A stretch of DNA of 64,000 bases. Origin: Nonlabens sp. (GTDB lineage: Bacteria > Bacteroidota > Bacteroidia > Flavobacteriales > Flavobacteriaceae). The notes beneath the pieces are model-generated. The model was not told the origin of the DNA and did not search any database. It was given only the letters and a program-made list of their open reading frames with translations. Every line of letters begins with the position of its first letter. Position 1 is the first letter of the stretch. The stretch is from the NCBI GenBank assembly GCA_020630715.1, contig JAHDIQ010000004.1, positions 74,522-138,521 on the forward strand. Reading direction: 5' to 3'. Positions 24,550 through 33,295 of the stretch are shown in pieces. The translations under genes were made by a program, and so were the position numbers.

Positions 24550-26648
24550 TCCAATAATATATCCTGAATTCGTTTTCCTTTTTCCGCTGGTAAGGTTTCG
24601 ATGATTTGCTTGATCAGCAGTCTGTGTTCTTCTTTTTTATACAGCGCTTTTAAAATACTGCGGCATTCTTTATAAAATCTCCAGCTGTGATGAGTAGAAC
24701 CACTCATCAAATCTTTATAGTTTTGGGTAGACATGGCTTTTAAATTAATAAGATAATCAAAAGCTGCTAGTCGTGTCTCTGGACTAAACGTCGGGCTGGT
24801 ATACGTACCTAAACGCTCTAGAAATCTGTATTTTTCTCCGGTTTTAAAATCACTAGAATTAAGCGCCATTGCAATCCATGCCATATCTAGACTAGGACTT
24901 TTACTGCTCCATTGTTGATCTGCTTCTGTAAGAATGCTAGCTCGTTGATCGGGCAAACCGCTCCATAATAAGTACAAGGCACGTTCACGCGTTAAATACG
25001 ATGGATTGTTAAGCATACCTCTTAATAAAGGTTCTAATTCTGGTTTAAATTGCTGTAAACTCAATGCCACTGCCTGACGTCCTTTTATAGAACCAGTAGC
25101 ACCTGCCATTTTATACATTTCATAAATGCGGTCATCATTGTGAATGGATAATTGAGCCACCATTTCTTCTAGTAAAAAGTCATTGATAGGCTCTCGTACC
25201 GTTTCTTTATAGGAATTCTTTGCTTCGTCAAAACTAGAAATACGTCTCGCAGATAACTGAAAATACTGCTCCATAAAATCACTTTTACGCAAGAGACGTA
25301 ATGCTTCAAATTTGGGGAATTCAGTAGATTCAAGCCAGATTTTTTTAAATTCAGTCAGGTCTTGCTGGCTTACTTCGGTCACAATATCTAGAAAGTGGTT
25401 TGTAGTAACACTGCTGTATTGATAACGGTTGAGATACTGTAATACGCTTTCGCGAAAGCGTAATTCTCCAACTTTATCTTTTAACGCATGCAGTGCCCAT
25501 GCACCACGCTGGTAAAAGGTAAGACTGCTAGCTTTAGGATCTAGTAGAGCAGTGGAAGATCCGTTTTGGTTTTGCTGGATGAGCTGTTCTGCGCTGGTGT
25601 ACAATTGCATGTAATAATGGTCATCGCCATAGATATGACGTTCTGCAAGCATGGCATAGTAAGTGGCAAATCCTTCTTGTAGCCAGTGATGTTTTCCAGT
25701 TTGCGCGGTGACTAAATCGCCAAACCACTGATGCGCCAGCTCATGCGCATTTACGGTCACATAATTAGCATCATTAAACGCCATAGGATCTACCATAAAC
25801 TGGTCGTTAAAAATGGTCGTAGTGGTGTTTTCCATTCCAGAATACAGGAAATCTTTTACAGGGATTTGTCTATAAACCTGCCACGGATAAGGCATCCCTA
25901 TTTCTAATTCTAGAAAATTAAAAATTTCCTTAGTGTGTTTATAAGTGCTTTCTACCTTATGCGCATCTTCTGGATAATAATATAGATCCAGTGAAACACC
26001 GCTACTGGTGCTGGTTTCTTTGATTTTATAATCACCTACCACTAGTGCGACTAGATAACTACTCATAGGTTTTTTCATGTCATAAACCCATTTTTTATAA
26101 TCATCTATAGATTCTGTTGTAATCAATTTTCCATTTGTGGCTACCTGATATTGTGATGGTGCGCTTACGGTAAAATCCCATTCTATTTTATCGTTCACAT
26201 CATCGATACTAGGTAACCAGTTGCTGGTATATTTTCCCTGACCTTGTGTCCAGATTTGGTCCCATTTCTCGTCGCCATCCCGATCTATGTGATATAATGC
26301 CTGATTAGGATCTGATGAGAATTCTACGGTAAGTTGGTGAGTGGCGCCTTTCTTAAATGTGCTAGAAATGGTAATTTGTTGCTGGTTATAATCTGCATTT
26401 GTAGGTTTTCCATCCAGTAAGACGTCGTATCTGGTCAGGTTTTTTGCATCTAGGAATAACTGTGCGGTTTCCTCTTTGATCTCTACGTTGTAGATCACGG
26501 TTCCTGAGATGATTTCAGAATTTGCATTGATGTAAAGATCTACCTGTGCGGTTTTAAAATCTACGTTTTGGTATTGTGATGTGGTGTTTTGTGATTCCGC
26601 TTTCGCGAAAGCGAACACCATCAACATAACTGCTACTAATTGCTTCAT
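24546..26648 (-). CDS. M1-family aminopeptidase
   Basis: About 700 residues from ATG 26648, which gives a proper signal peptide (MKQLVAVMLMVFAFAKAESQ); the longer frame to 26741 does not. Family motifs are intact: 'YSGMENTTTTIF' (the GxMEN exopeptidase motif), 'HELAHQWFGDLV' (zinc HExxH, about residues 302-306) and the downstream 'WLQEGFATYY' Glu ligand. The C-terminal third has HEAT-like helices. It is expected to be a periplasmic zinc aminopeptidase. Two palindrome copies fall inside it, one in the signal peptide and one in the catalytic region. Confidence 0.93.
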   Translation of the reverse strand: MKQLVAVMLMVFAFAKAESQNTTSQYQNVDFKTAQVDLYINANSEIISGTVIYNVEIKEETAQLFLDAKNLTRYDVLLDGKPTNADYNQQQITISSTFKKGATHQLTVEFSSDPNQALYHIDRDGDEKWDQIWTQGQGKYTSNWLPSIDDVNDKIEWDFTVSAPSQYQVATNGKLITTESIDDYKKWVYDMKKPMSSYLVALVVGDYKIKETSTSSGVSLDLYYYPEDAHKVESTYKHTKEIFNFLELEIGMPYPWQVYRQIPVKDFLYSGMENTTTTIFNDQFMVDPMAFNDANYVTVNAHELAHQWFGDLVTAQTGKHHWLQEGFATYYAMLAERHIYGDDHYYMQLYTSAEQLIQQNQNGSSTALLDPKASSLTFYQRGAWALHALKDKVGELRFRESVLQYLNRYQYSSVTTNHFLDIVTEVSQQDLTEFKKIWLESTEFPKFEALRLLRKSDFMEQYFQLSARRISSFDEAKNSYKETVREPINDFLLEEMVAQLSIHNDDRIYEMYKMAGATGSIKGRQAVALSLQQFKPELEPLLRGMLNNPSYLTRERALYLLWSGLPDQRASILTEADQQWSSKSPSLDMAWIAMALNSSDFKTGEKYRFLERLGTYTSPTFSPETRLAAFDYLINLKAMSTQNYKDLMSGSTHHSWRFYKECRSILKALYKKEEHRLLIKQIIETLPAEKGKRIQDILLD
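25446..25459. repeat. Interspersed palindrome, copy 6
   Basis: Exact GCTTTCGCGAAAGC in the M1 peptidase gene. On the coding (minus) strand it is read as Arg-Phe-Arg-Glu-Ser ('GELRFRESVLQYL'). Confidence 0.95.
26599..26612. repeat. Interspersed palindrome, copy 7
   Basis: Exact GCTTTCGCGAAAGC in the M1 peptidase signal-peptide region. It is read as Ala-Phe-Ala-Lys-Ala, ending next to the likely cleavage site, so the element supplies part of a functional export signal. Confidence 0.95.
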
Positions 26649-26763
26649 AGGTGCGAAAATTACAAAAGTCGCGCCATCATTGCGCGGTTTGTAGGATAAT
26701 TTTAGGATTAACGTGTGATGTGCAAACATATTGAACAACAACTCCTAATTCAACGTTAAATCG

Positions 26764-26797
26764 TTGTTGTGATCGTGTGTGCGTTGCTGTACATTTG
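26764..26797 (+). promoter_or_regulatory. Promoter of recG
   Basis: TTG at 26767-26769 (another at 26764-26766), 20 bp, then TACATTTG at 26790-26797. This matches the Bacteroidota -33/-7 consensus with proper spacing. It decides the recG start, because the box lies downstream of the first in-frame ATG of the longer open frame. Confidence 0.7.
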
Positions 26798-26813
26798 TGT
26801 AAAGAAGAATCTT

Positions 26814-28916
26814 GTGCCTACTAACTTTTTACATACACCTATTGAGTATCTAAATGGAGTAGGTCCTGCGCGCGCAAAATTGTTGAAAGCAGAATTAGGA
26901 ATTCAAACCTATGGTGATCTAGCTAATTTTTTTCCGAATCGGTACATCGATAAGACTAAATACTATAAGATCAATCAGCTAGTTCCTGAAACGACTCATG
27001 TCCAAGTCGTAGGTGTGATTACCCATTTAAAAACGGTGGGAAATGGCAAAGCAACTAGGCTAGTAGCTACATTTAAAGATGCGACTGGTGTGATGGAGTT
27101 AGTATGGTTCCGTAGTCAGAAGTATTTTAAGGATAGCCTAAAGCTTAATGAGCCTTATGTGGCTTATGGTAAAATTAGTAAGTATGGAATGTACAGTATT
27201 GCACATCCAGATTTAGAATTACTTAAAGAACACAAATCGCGACAGCACAGCGCGATGACACCTATTTATCCATCTACAGAACAGCTTACTAAACGCAACA
27301 TTACTAATAAAATGATGGTGCGTATGATGCAACAGCTATTTAGTGAGATTAATAATGCGTTTACAGAAACTCTATCACCAGAATTGATGCACCAATATCA
27401 ATTAGTGGATAAAAATACAGCGATGCGTAATGCTCATTTCCCTAGTGATGCAGATCTATTACAACGTTCCATCTACAGACTCAAATTTGAAGAGTTGTTT
27501 TTTATTCAGATGGAATTACTCTTGCAAAATAGAGTACGCAAGACTAGGATTAAAGGCTATGTTTTTGATCAAGTAGGTGAACGGTTTAATGATTTTTACA
27601 ATAACCATTTACCCTTTGAACTTACGGGTGCTCAAAAACGCGTTGTAAAGGAAATACGCGGTGATATGGGAACTGGCGCTCATATGAATCGGTTATTACA
27701 AGGTGATGTAGGAAGTGGTAAAACTATAGTTGCTGTTTTAACCTGTTTACTCGCTATTGATAATGGATTTCAAGCTTGTATCATGGCACCTACAGAGATT
27801 CTAGCGCAACAGCATTATGCTGGAGTCAGTGAATTGTTAGAAAAAACAGGGATTACGGTGCGTATTCTTACAGGATCTGTAAAGACAAAAGATCGCAAGT
27901 TGATTCATGAATCACTAGAAGATGGATCATTAGATATCCTAATAGGAACGCATGCGTTGATAGAAGATAAGGTGAAGTTTAAAAACCTAGGCGTTGCGAT
28001 TGTGGATGAGCAACACCGTTTTGGCGTGGCGCAACGTGCCAAATTATGGAAGAAAAACGACTTACCACCACATATTCTGGTCATGACGGCAACACCTATT
28101 CCTAGAACACTTGCCATGAGTTTGTATGGTGATTTAGATGTATCTGTAATTGATGAATTACCACCAGGACGTAAAGAAGTAAAAACGGTACATCGTTATG
28201 ATAAAAATAGGTTGTCTGTATTTAGTTTTCTAAAAGATGAAATCAAAAAAGGCAGACAGGTTTATGTGGTGTATCCGCTAATTGAGGAATCAGAAAAGCT
28301 GGATTATAAAGATTTGATGGATGGTTATGAAAGTATTGCAAGAGATTTTCCATCGCCACAATATCAAGTAAGCATCGTTCACGGTAGGATGAAACCAGAA
28401 GATAAAGACTATGAAATGAATCGCTTTGTAAAAGGTGAAACCCAAATCATGGTAGCGACTACGGTTATTGAAGTAGGTGTTAATGTTCCTAATGCTAGTG
28501 TGATGGTGATTGAAAGTGCAGAGCGTTTTGGCCTTTCACAATTGCACCAGTTGCGCGGTAGAGTAGGACGTGGCGCAGATCAGAGTTTCTGTATTTTAAT
28601 GACTAGTTATAAATTAAGTAGTGAAGCAAAAACCAGACTAGATACTATGGTTGCTACTACAGACGGTTTTGAAATTGCAGAAGTAGACTTGAAATTGCGT
28701 GGTCCAGGAGATCTAATGGGAACGCGACAAAGCGGTATACTTTCTTTAAAAGTTGCAGATATAGTTAAGGATAATGCCATACTGGCAACAGCTAGAACTG
28801 CGGCGCAATATGTATTACAAACAGATCCTCAAATAACATTAGCATCTAACACAAATATTAGAAAAGTGATGACCTTTTTACAGTCTAAAAAAGGCTTCTG
28901 GAAGTATATTAGTTAA
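26814..28916 (+). CDS. recG: ATP-dependent DNA helicase RecG
   Basis: About 700 residues. I place the start at GTG 26814, after the promoter box and just before 'NFLHTPIEYLNGVGPARAKL', the normal RecG N-terminus. The wedge/OB domain is followed by the helicase motor: Walker A 'GDVGSGKT' near residues 297-304, 'DEQHRFGVAQR' (motif II) near 398, 'MTATPIPRTLAM' (motif III) and 'QLRGRVGRGAD' (motif VI). RecG remodels stalled replication forks and Holliday junctions. It is monocistronic and divergent from the M1 peptidase gene. Confidence 0.95.
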   Translation: MPTNFLHTPIEYLNGVGPARAKLLKAELGIQTYGDLANFFPNRYIDKTKYYKINQLVPETTHVQVVGVITHLKTVGNGKATRLVATFKDATGVMELVWFRSQKYFKDSLKLNEPYVAYGKISKYGMYSIAHPDLELLKEHKSRQHSAMTPIYPSTEQLTKRNITNKMMVRMMQQLFSEINNAFTETLSPELMHQYQLVDKNTAMRNAHFPSDADLLQRSIYRLKFEELFFIQMELLLQNRVRKTRIKGYVFDQVGERFNDFYNNHLPFELTGAQKRVVKEIRGDMGTGAHMNRLLQGDVGSGKTIVAVLTCLLAIDNGFQACIMAPTEILAQQHYAGVSELLEKTGITVRILTGSVKTKDRKLIHESLEDGSLDILIGTHALIEDKVKFKNLGVAIVDEQHRFGVAQRAKLWKKNDLPPHILVMTATPIPRTLAMSLYGDLDVSVIDELPPGRKEVKTVHRYDKNRLSVFSFLKDEIKKGRQVYVVYPLIEESEKLDYKDLMDGYESIARDFPSPQYQVSIVHGRMKPEDKDYEMNRFVKGETQIMVATTVIEVGVNVPNASVMVIESAERFGLSQLHQLRGRVGRGADQSFCILMTSYKLSSEAKTRLDTMVATTDGFEIAEVDLKLRGPGDLMGTRQSGILSLKVADIVKDNAILATARTAAQYVLQTDPQITLASNTNIRKVMTFLQSKKGFWKYIS

Positions 28917-28972
28917 AAATAGGTTTGCGTAATGTAGAAGTAATTGGCTCATTTTATTTATTATTGTTATAT

Positions 28973-28980
28973 TATATTTG
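28973..28980 (+). promoter_or_regulatory. -7 promoter element of the porin-like gene
   Basis: TATATTTG, a perfect TAnnTTTG match, 20 bp before the ATG at 29001. It makes the upstream in-frame start at 28944 unlikely. Confidence 0.6.
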
Positions 28981-29000
28981 AACCAATCAAAATCAACACC

Positions 29001-29582
29001 ATGAAATCATTTTATATTTCAATCCTTTCATTATTTCTTTTTACTTCTGTAGCTCAGGCGCAGGATGTTTCCTTTGGTATTTTTGGAGGATATAACCTTG
29101 CTAAGGTAAACAATGCTCTAGGAGGAGACCTAGCAGATAACAAATCTAATTATCACGTAGGTGCTATCGCAGAATTTAAACAAGGAGAAAAATGGTCTTT
29201 TGAAACAGCTGTTTTTTACAGTGGTGAAGGTGAGCGTTTTGATGATGGGAATAGTGAAAGAACGATTTACTTACGTTTTATAAACGTACCAGTACATTTT
29301 AAGTACTACATAACAGAAAAATTTAGTGTTCACGCAGGTCCACAAGTAGGGTTCCTAATGAATGCAAAACAATCTTTTGTAGAAGATGGTGATCGTGAAG
29401 ATATTGAAGGAAAAGTGAATAGCTCATTTGCACTTACTGGTGGATTGGGTTATGAATTTGGTAATGGATTATTCTTAAAAGGAACCTTTGACTTAGGAAT
29501 AACAGATCTATTTGATAATGTAGAATTTCAGAACGATGAGCGTACGCGTGTAGGTCATTTAAGTTTAGGTTATAGATTCTAG
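29001..29582 (+). CDS. Outer-membrane beta-barrel protein (PorT-like)
   Basis: 193 residues from ATG 29001. A signal peptide (MKSFYISILSLFLFTSVAQA) is followed by alternating strands typical of small outer-membrane barrels: 'VSFGIFGGYNLAKVNN' at the start, 'KWSFETAVFYSGEGE', 'YITEKFSVHAGPQVGFLMN' and a C-terminal 'VGHLSLGYRF' ending in Phe, the usual barrel end signal. It fits the outer_membrane_beta-barrel family (OMP_b-brl_2). The role is probably structural or transport-related; the ligand is unknown. It has its own promoter and terminator. Confidence 0.87.
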   Translation: MKSFYISILSLFLFTSVAQAQDVSFGIFGGYNLAKVNNALGGDLADNKSNYHVGAIAEFKQGEKWSFETAVFYSGEGERFDDGNSERTIYLRFINVPVHFKYYITEKFSVHAGPQVGFLMNAKQSFVEDGDREDIEGKVNSSFALTGGLGYEFGNGLFLKGTFDLGITDLFDNVEFQNDERTRVGHLSLGYRF

Positions 29583-29608
29583 ATCACGCTTTCTTAACGT
29601 ATAAAAAG

Positions 29609-29638
29609 AACCTGCTTAAATAGAGCAGGTTTTTTTTG
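29609..29638 (+). terminator. Terminator after the barrel gene
   Basis: AACCTGCT (29609-29616) pairs with AGCAGGTT (29624-29631) over a 7-nt loop and runs into a long T tract. Confidence 0.9.
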
Positions 29639-29697
29639 TGGGGTATTTTCAAGGTGTCATTATTATGTGAATTGTAATAGTTAAGATTCAATAACAA

Positions 29698-30051
29698 TTA
29701 TGAATCATCACATAGGAAGCTATTTAGTTCTGACATGGTTAATTCGTTATCATTAAAATCACTGAAAATCATATAAGGATCAGCAGAAATATCTGTCATA
29801 TTTTTATAAGCGACGTAAGCGGTTAAATAACCTTTTGATGCCATATGGTGTGGAGAAACCGTTTTAAATTTAAATAGAAACAATTGAACATCTTTTACAG
29901 CAATGCTTTTTCCTACGTAATGGATTTCATCTGGTAATGCTTCATAATCCTCATGGAAATAAAGCCAATTTGAAAGATGGCTTTCTGCAAAGCATTCATT
30001 TTTTTGATAAGCCTCGGGAAATAAATCAGTTCTATTAAACTTTAGTAACAA
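29698..30051 (-). CDS. Hypothetical protein
   Basis: 117 residues, no signal peptide or membrane helix, and no recognised domain. It is acidic, with a notable run of aromatic residues ('WLYFHEDYEALPDEIHYVG'). It follows the small membrane-protein gene by 3 bp and is presumably co-transcribed. The regular coding composition and tight linkage support a real gene. Confidence 0.6.
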   Translation of the reverse strand: MLLKFNRTDLFPEAYQKNECFAESHLSNWLYFHEDYEALPDEIHYVGKSIAVKDVQLFLFKFKTVSPHHMASKGYLTAYVAYKNMTDISADPYMIFSDFNDNELTMSELNSFLCDDS

Positions 30052-30054
30052 ACG

Positions 30055-30279
30055 CTATAAATCGACTCTTTTCTCGTTGTCTTCAGCGTATTTAGTAATT
30101 CGTTTTATGCTAGGTTCTTTACCTTTTTTTAAGGTGTATAGAATATCTTTTACCTCACAAAATGGTTTCTCATCTTCACTAAGACTTGATGCCCCAAAAT
30201 AAACCTTCAATATTTTAAATTGAATTAAAGCAACGCTTGCTAGTAGGATTATTCCAATAGCTAATTGAACGATTTCCAT
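30055..30279 (-). CDS. Small single-span membrane protein
   Basis: 74 residues with an N-terminal membrane helix ('VQLAIGIILLASVALIQFKI') and a charged cytoplasmic tail ('EDEKPFCEVKDILYTLKKG'). It forms a pair with the hypothetical gene 3 bp downstream. No family recognised. Confidence 0.6.
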   Translation of the reverse strand: MEIVQLAIGIILLASVALIQFKILKVYFGASSLSEDEKPFCEVKDILYTLKKGKEPSIKRITKYAEDNEKRVDL

Positions 30280-30398
30280 GAGGTGTATGATATAGGGTTT
30301 TCTGGAGATTCAATAACTAAATTAGCGAATTCAAACGAATAGAAAATCCGCCATTATTTTTATAATTAGGCTTGCAAACGCTTTTGATTTCATATGGA

Positions 30399-31037
30399 CT
30401 AAACCTCCATGCGCTTCAATTCCTCATAGTTAAAACGCAGTCTACGTAGTAGGATACCATAGATCAAACTATAAATACCATAAAGAATCGATAGCATTAC
30501 CCCAAAAACCAAAATGGTAAACAAGATGTAAATCGTGTAAAACATCACCTGATGATTTGCAACAGTTTCAGACTGCATCATCTCTATCATTTTAGGATCT
30601 TTAAAAAGCATTACAATAGATACTGCTATTCCTAAAATAAAAATGTAGGCTAGATTATACCAGATATACCATTTCATGGTTTTTCTAGTACGTAAGATGT
30701 TTTTCATCAAACTGCGCGTAGGTTGTGTTGCTTGAATACGCTTATAATTAGAGTAGAATAAAAAGATGAAATAAGCAATAACGATGTAGTGGACAATATA
30801 ACTACCGTAGTAAAATACTTCACCCATAATACGGATGGACTCGCCGTGGTATTTTGACATTCCAGGTAAAAAATTAATAGCGGTAAGCACTACAAATTCT
30901 ATAATAGCAATAATTAGTAACCATTTTACAATGCTGGTAGACTTAAGCGCCAGCATGCTTTTTAGTTGCTCTTTTGAGTAGCTAGGATACGCTTTTTGCG
31001 TATCCCACTCTTTCTTTAATATATCTAATTGATCCAT
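30399..31037 (-). CDS. Membrane protein, possible anti-sigma partner of the ECF factor
   Basis: 212 residues. A cytoplasmic N-terminus ('LDILKKEWDTQKAYPSYSKE') is followed by four membrane helices, near residues 37-57, 76-96, 124-142 and 164-192. It starts 3 bp after the sigma factor stop. ECF genes are usually followed by their anti-sigma factor, and the short helical N-terminus could bind the sigma factor. However, no zinc anti-sigma motif is present, so the role is inferred from context only. Similar proteins exist in Flavobacteriia next to sigma factors. Confidence 0.75.
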   Translation of the reverse strand: MDQLDILKKEWDTQKAYPSYSKEQLKSMLALKSTSIVKWLLIIAIIEFVVLTAINFLPGMSKYHGESIRIMGEVFYYGSYIVHYIVIAYFIFLFYSNYKRIQATQPTRSLMKNILRTRKTMKWYIWYNLAYIFILGIAVSIVMLFKDPKMIEMMQSETVANHQVMFYTIYILFTILVFGVMLSILYGIYSLIYGILLRRLRFNYEELKRMEV

Positions 31038-31040
31038 AGG

Positions 31041-31535
31041 TTATGGATTTATAATGTTAGTTAATTTTGTCTTCACACGATTCATCTTTACACGTGCATT
31101 CACCTCACTAATTCCTAATGTTTTAGAAATCTCCTTATAATTTTTATTCTCTAAGTACAAAAAGACGAGTGCTTTCTCAATATCGTTAAGTTGTTTTACG
31201 GCGCTGTACAATAATGTTAGTTGCTCATTAGTCTCATCGTCATAATCTTGCTCTGTAGCTTTAAATTCGATTTGCTCATAACTAGCTGTATCTACACGGC
31301 GTTTTTTCTTGCGGTATAACGTAATCGCGGTATTCAGCGCCACACGATACATCCATGTAGAGAATTTTGAATCACCTCTAAACTTAGGATACGCACGCCA
31401 TAACTGGATAGTTACTTCCTGGAACAAGTCGTTATGCGAGTCTGCATCATTTGTATACAGCCTGCATATTTTATGGACGATGTTCTGGTTTTCTTCCAGT
31501 TGTTGAACAAATTCTTTTTCTAAATCTTTCTGCAC
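31041..31535 (-). CDS. ECF-type RNA polymerase sigma factor
   Basis: 164 residues; the only reasonable start is a GTG at 31535. Region 2 is clear ('DLFQEVTIQLWRAYPKFRGD', 'FSTWMYRVALNTAI') and so is the region-4 helix-turn-helix ('YKEISKTLGISEVNARVKMN'). The linker is rich in acidic residues. ECF sigma factors direct RNA polymerase to stress or envelope regulons. It is transcribed with the membrane protein 3 bp downstream. Confidence 0.92.
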   Translation of the reverse strand: MQKDLEKEFVQQLEENQNIVHKICRLYTNDADSHNDLFQEVTIQLWRAYPKFRGDSKFSTWMYRVALNTAITLYRKKKRRVDTASYEQIEFKATEQDYDDETNEQLTLLYSAVKQLNDIEKALVFLYLENKNYKEISKTLGISEVNARVKMNRVKTKLTNIINP

Positions 31536-31658
31536 TCGTTTCGGTTAGGTTACTAGGTAAGTAGATAATTATGATACAATGTTACAGGTTTTGGAAATTA
31601 TTGTTGTGAGTTAGTTGGCTTGTGTACTGTTTTTCTTTGGGTGAATTTGGTGTATTTC

Positions 31659-31672
31659 GCTTTCGCGAAAGC
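31659..31672. repeat. Interspersed palindrome, copy 8
   Basis: Exact GCTTTCGCGAAAGC in the intergenic region between the divergent sigma factor and lpd genes. C/A-rich sequence follows on the right (TAATCCATACAACC). Confidence 0.95.
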
Positions 31673-31772
31673 GTAATCCATACAACCTTAATCCTCAAAA
31701 ACTTCATCATTTATTTTAATCGTCATTGTCATAAAACCATACAAAAGTTTACGAGGTGGCGTATCGCTTTGT

Positions 31773-31780
31773 TATCTTTG
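31773..31780 (+). promoter_or_regulatory. -7 promoter element of lpd
   Basis: TATCTTTG, a TAnnTTTG match, 14 bp before the lpd ATG. No clear -33 TTG is present. Confidence 0.55.
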
Positions 31781-31794
31781 TGAACAAATTTTAA

Positions 31795-33207
31795 ATGACA
31801 ACTATGAGCACTTATGATGTAGCCGTAATAGGTTCTGGACCTGGTGGATATGTAGCCGCAATCCGTTGCGCACAGCTAGGTATGAAAACTGCCATCATTG
31901 AAAAATATAATAGCTTAGGTGGTACCTGTCTTAATGTAGGTTGTATACCGTCAAAAGCTTTACTGGATTCTTCTCACCATTATCACGATGCCATAAAGCA
32001 TTTTGAAGATCATGGGATTGAGATTCCTGGAGAGATTAAAATCAACTTTGAGAAAATGATCGCTCGTAAAACAGCGGTAATTGATCAAACGGTAAGTGGT
32101 ATCGATTTCTTAATGAAAAAGAATGAGATCACCGTTTACACGGGAATGGGATCTTTTAAAGATGCTACTCATATCAATATTGATGGCGAGAAAGGAACAG
32201 AAACTATAGAAGCAAAACATACCATTATTGCTACTGGATCAAAACCTGGATCACTACCATTTATCACCATAGATAAAGAACGTGTAATTACTTCTACAGA
32301 GGCATTAAGCCTTAAAGAAATTCCTAAGCACATGATCGTAATAGGTGGTGGAGTTATAGGATTAGAATTAGGTCAAGTATATCGTAGATTAGGAGCAAAT
32401 GTTACTGTAATAGAGTACATGGATCGAATCACACCTAGTATGGACAAAGCACTTTCAAAAGAGTTGATGAAAGTCCTTAAAAAGCAAGGTGTTAAGTTTA
32501 ATTTATCACATGCAGTAAATAAAGTAGAACGTAATGGTGATGAGGTTACAGTTACAGCAAAAAATAAGAAAGGTGAAGAAGTTACCTTTACAGGAGATTA
32601 CTGTCTGGTATCTGTAGGTCGTAGACCATATACTGATAAATTAAACGCGACCGCAGCTGGTGTAAAAATCAACGAGCGCGGTCAGGTAGAAGTAAATGCA
32701 CATTTACAAACTAACGTTCCTAACATTTATGCGATAGGTGACGTTGTACGTGGTGCGATGCTAGCTCATAAGGCTGAGGAAGAAGGAGTTTTTGTAGCCG
32801 AAACTATTGCTGGTGAAAAACCACATATCAACTATAATCTTATTCCTAATGTGATTTACACATGGCCAGAAGTTGCCAGTGTAGGAAAAACAGAAGAAGA
32901 ATTAAAAGAAGCTGGCGTTGATATAAAAGTAGGTCAGTTTCCTATGCGTGCATTAGGAAGATCTCGTGCTAGTGGTGACATCGATGGATTGATCAAAGTC
33001 ATTGCAGATAAAACTACAGATGAGGTATTAGGAGTACACATGATAGGTGCTCGCGTAGCAGATCTTATTGCAGAAGCTGTTACTGCAATGGAATACCGTG
33101 CTAGTGCAGAGGATATCGCACGTATGTCACACGCACATCCTACTTATGCAGAGGCTGTTAAAGAAGCCGCGCTTGCTGCTACCGCAGATCGCGCGTTGCA
33201 TAGCTAA
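31795..33207 (+). CDS. lpdA: Dihydrolipoyl dehydrogenase (E3)
   Basis: 470 residues (467 if the second ATG at 31804 is used; 'MSTYDVAVIGSGPGG' is the usual start). FAD motif 'IGSGPGGYVAA', redox disulfide 'GGTCLNVGCIPSKALL' (Cys45/Cys50), NAD motif 'VIGGGVIGLELGQVY' and the C-terminal 'HAHPTYAEAVKEAAL' with the catalytic His-Glu pair are all intact. It is the flavoprotein that reoxidises lipoamide in the pyruvate and 2-oxoglutarate dehydrogenase complexes. It is monocistronic with its own terminator; the E1 and E2 genes are not in the window. Confidence 0.97.
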   Translation: MTTMSTYDVAVIGSGPGGYVAAIRCAQLGMKTAIIEKYNSLGGTCLNVGCIPSKALLDSSHHYHDAIKHFEDHGIEIPGEIKINFEKMIARKTAVIDQTVSGIDFLMKKNEITVYTGMGSFKDATHINIDGEKGTETIEAKHTIIATGSKPGSLPFITIDKERVITSTEALSLKEIPKHMIVIGGGVIGLELGQVYRRLGANVTVIEYMDRITPSMDKALSKELMKVLKKQGVKFNLSHAVNKVERNGDEVTVTAKNKKGEEVTFTGDYCLVSVGRRPYTDKLNATAAGVKINERGQVEVNAHLQTNVPNIYAIGDVVRGAMLAHKAEEEGVFVAETIAGEKPHINYNLIPNVIYTWPEVASVGKTEEELKEAGVDIKVGQFPMRALGRSRASGDIDGLIKVIADKTTDEVLGVHMIGARVADLIAEAVTAMEYRASAEDIARMSHAHPTYAEAVKEAALAATADRALHS

Positions 33208-33227
33208 TATGAAATTTACATAAACTG

Positions 33228-33258
33228 AAAAACGACCTTTTTTAAAAGGTCGTTTTTT
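33228..33258 (+). terminator. Terminator after lpd
   Basis: AAAAACGACCTTTT (33228-33241) pairs with AAAAGGTCGTTTTT (33244-33257) over a 2-nt gap, ending in a T run. Confidence 0.92.
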
Positions 33259-33295
33259 GCTTTTAAAAGGAATCTAAACGACGTATTTTTATAAC

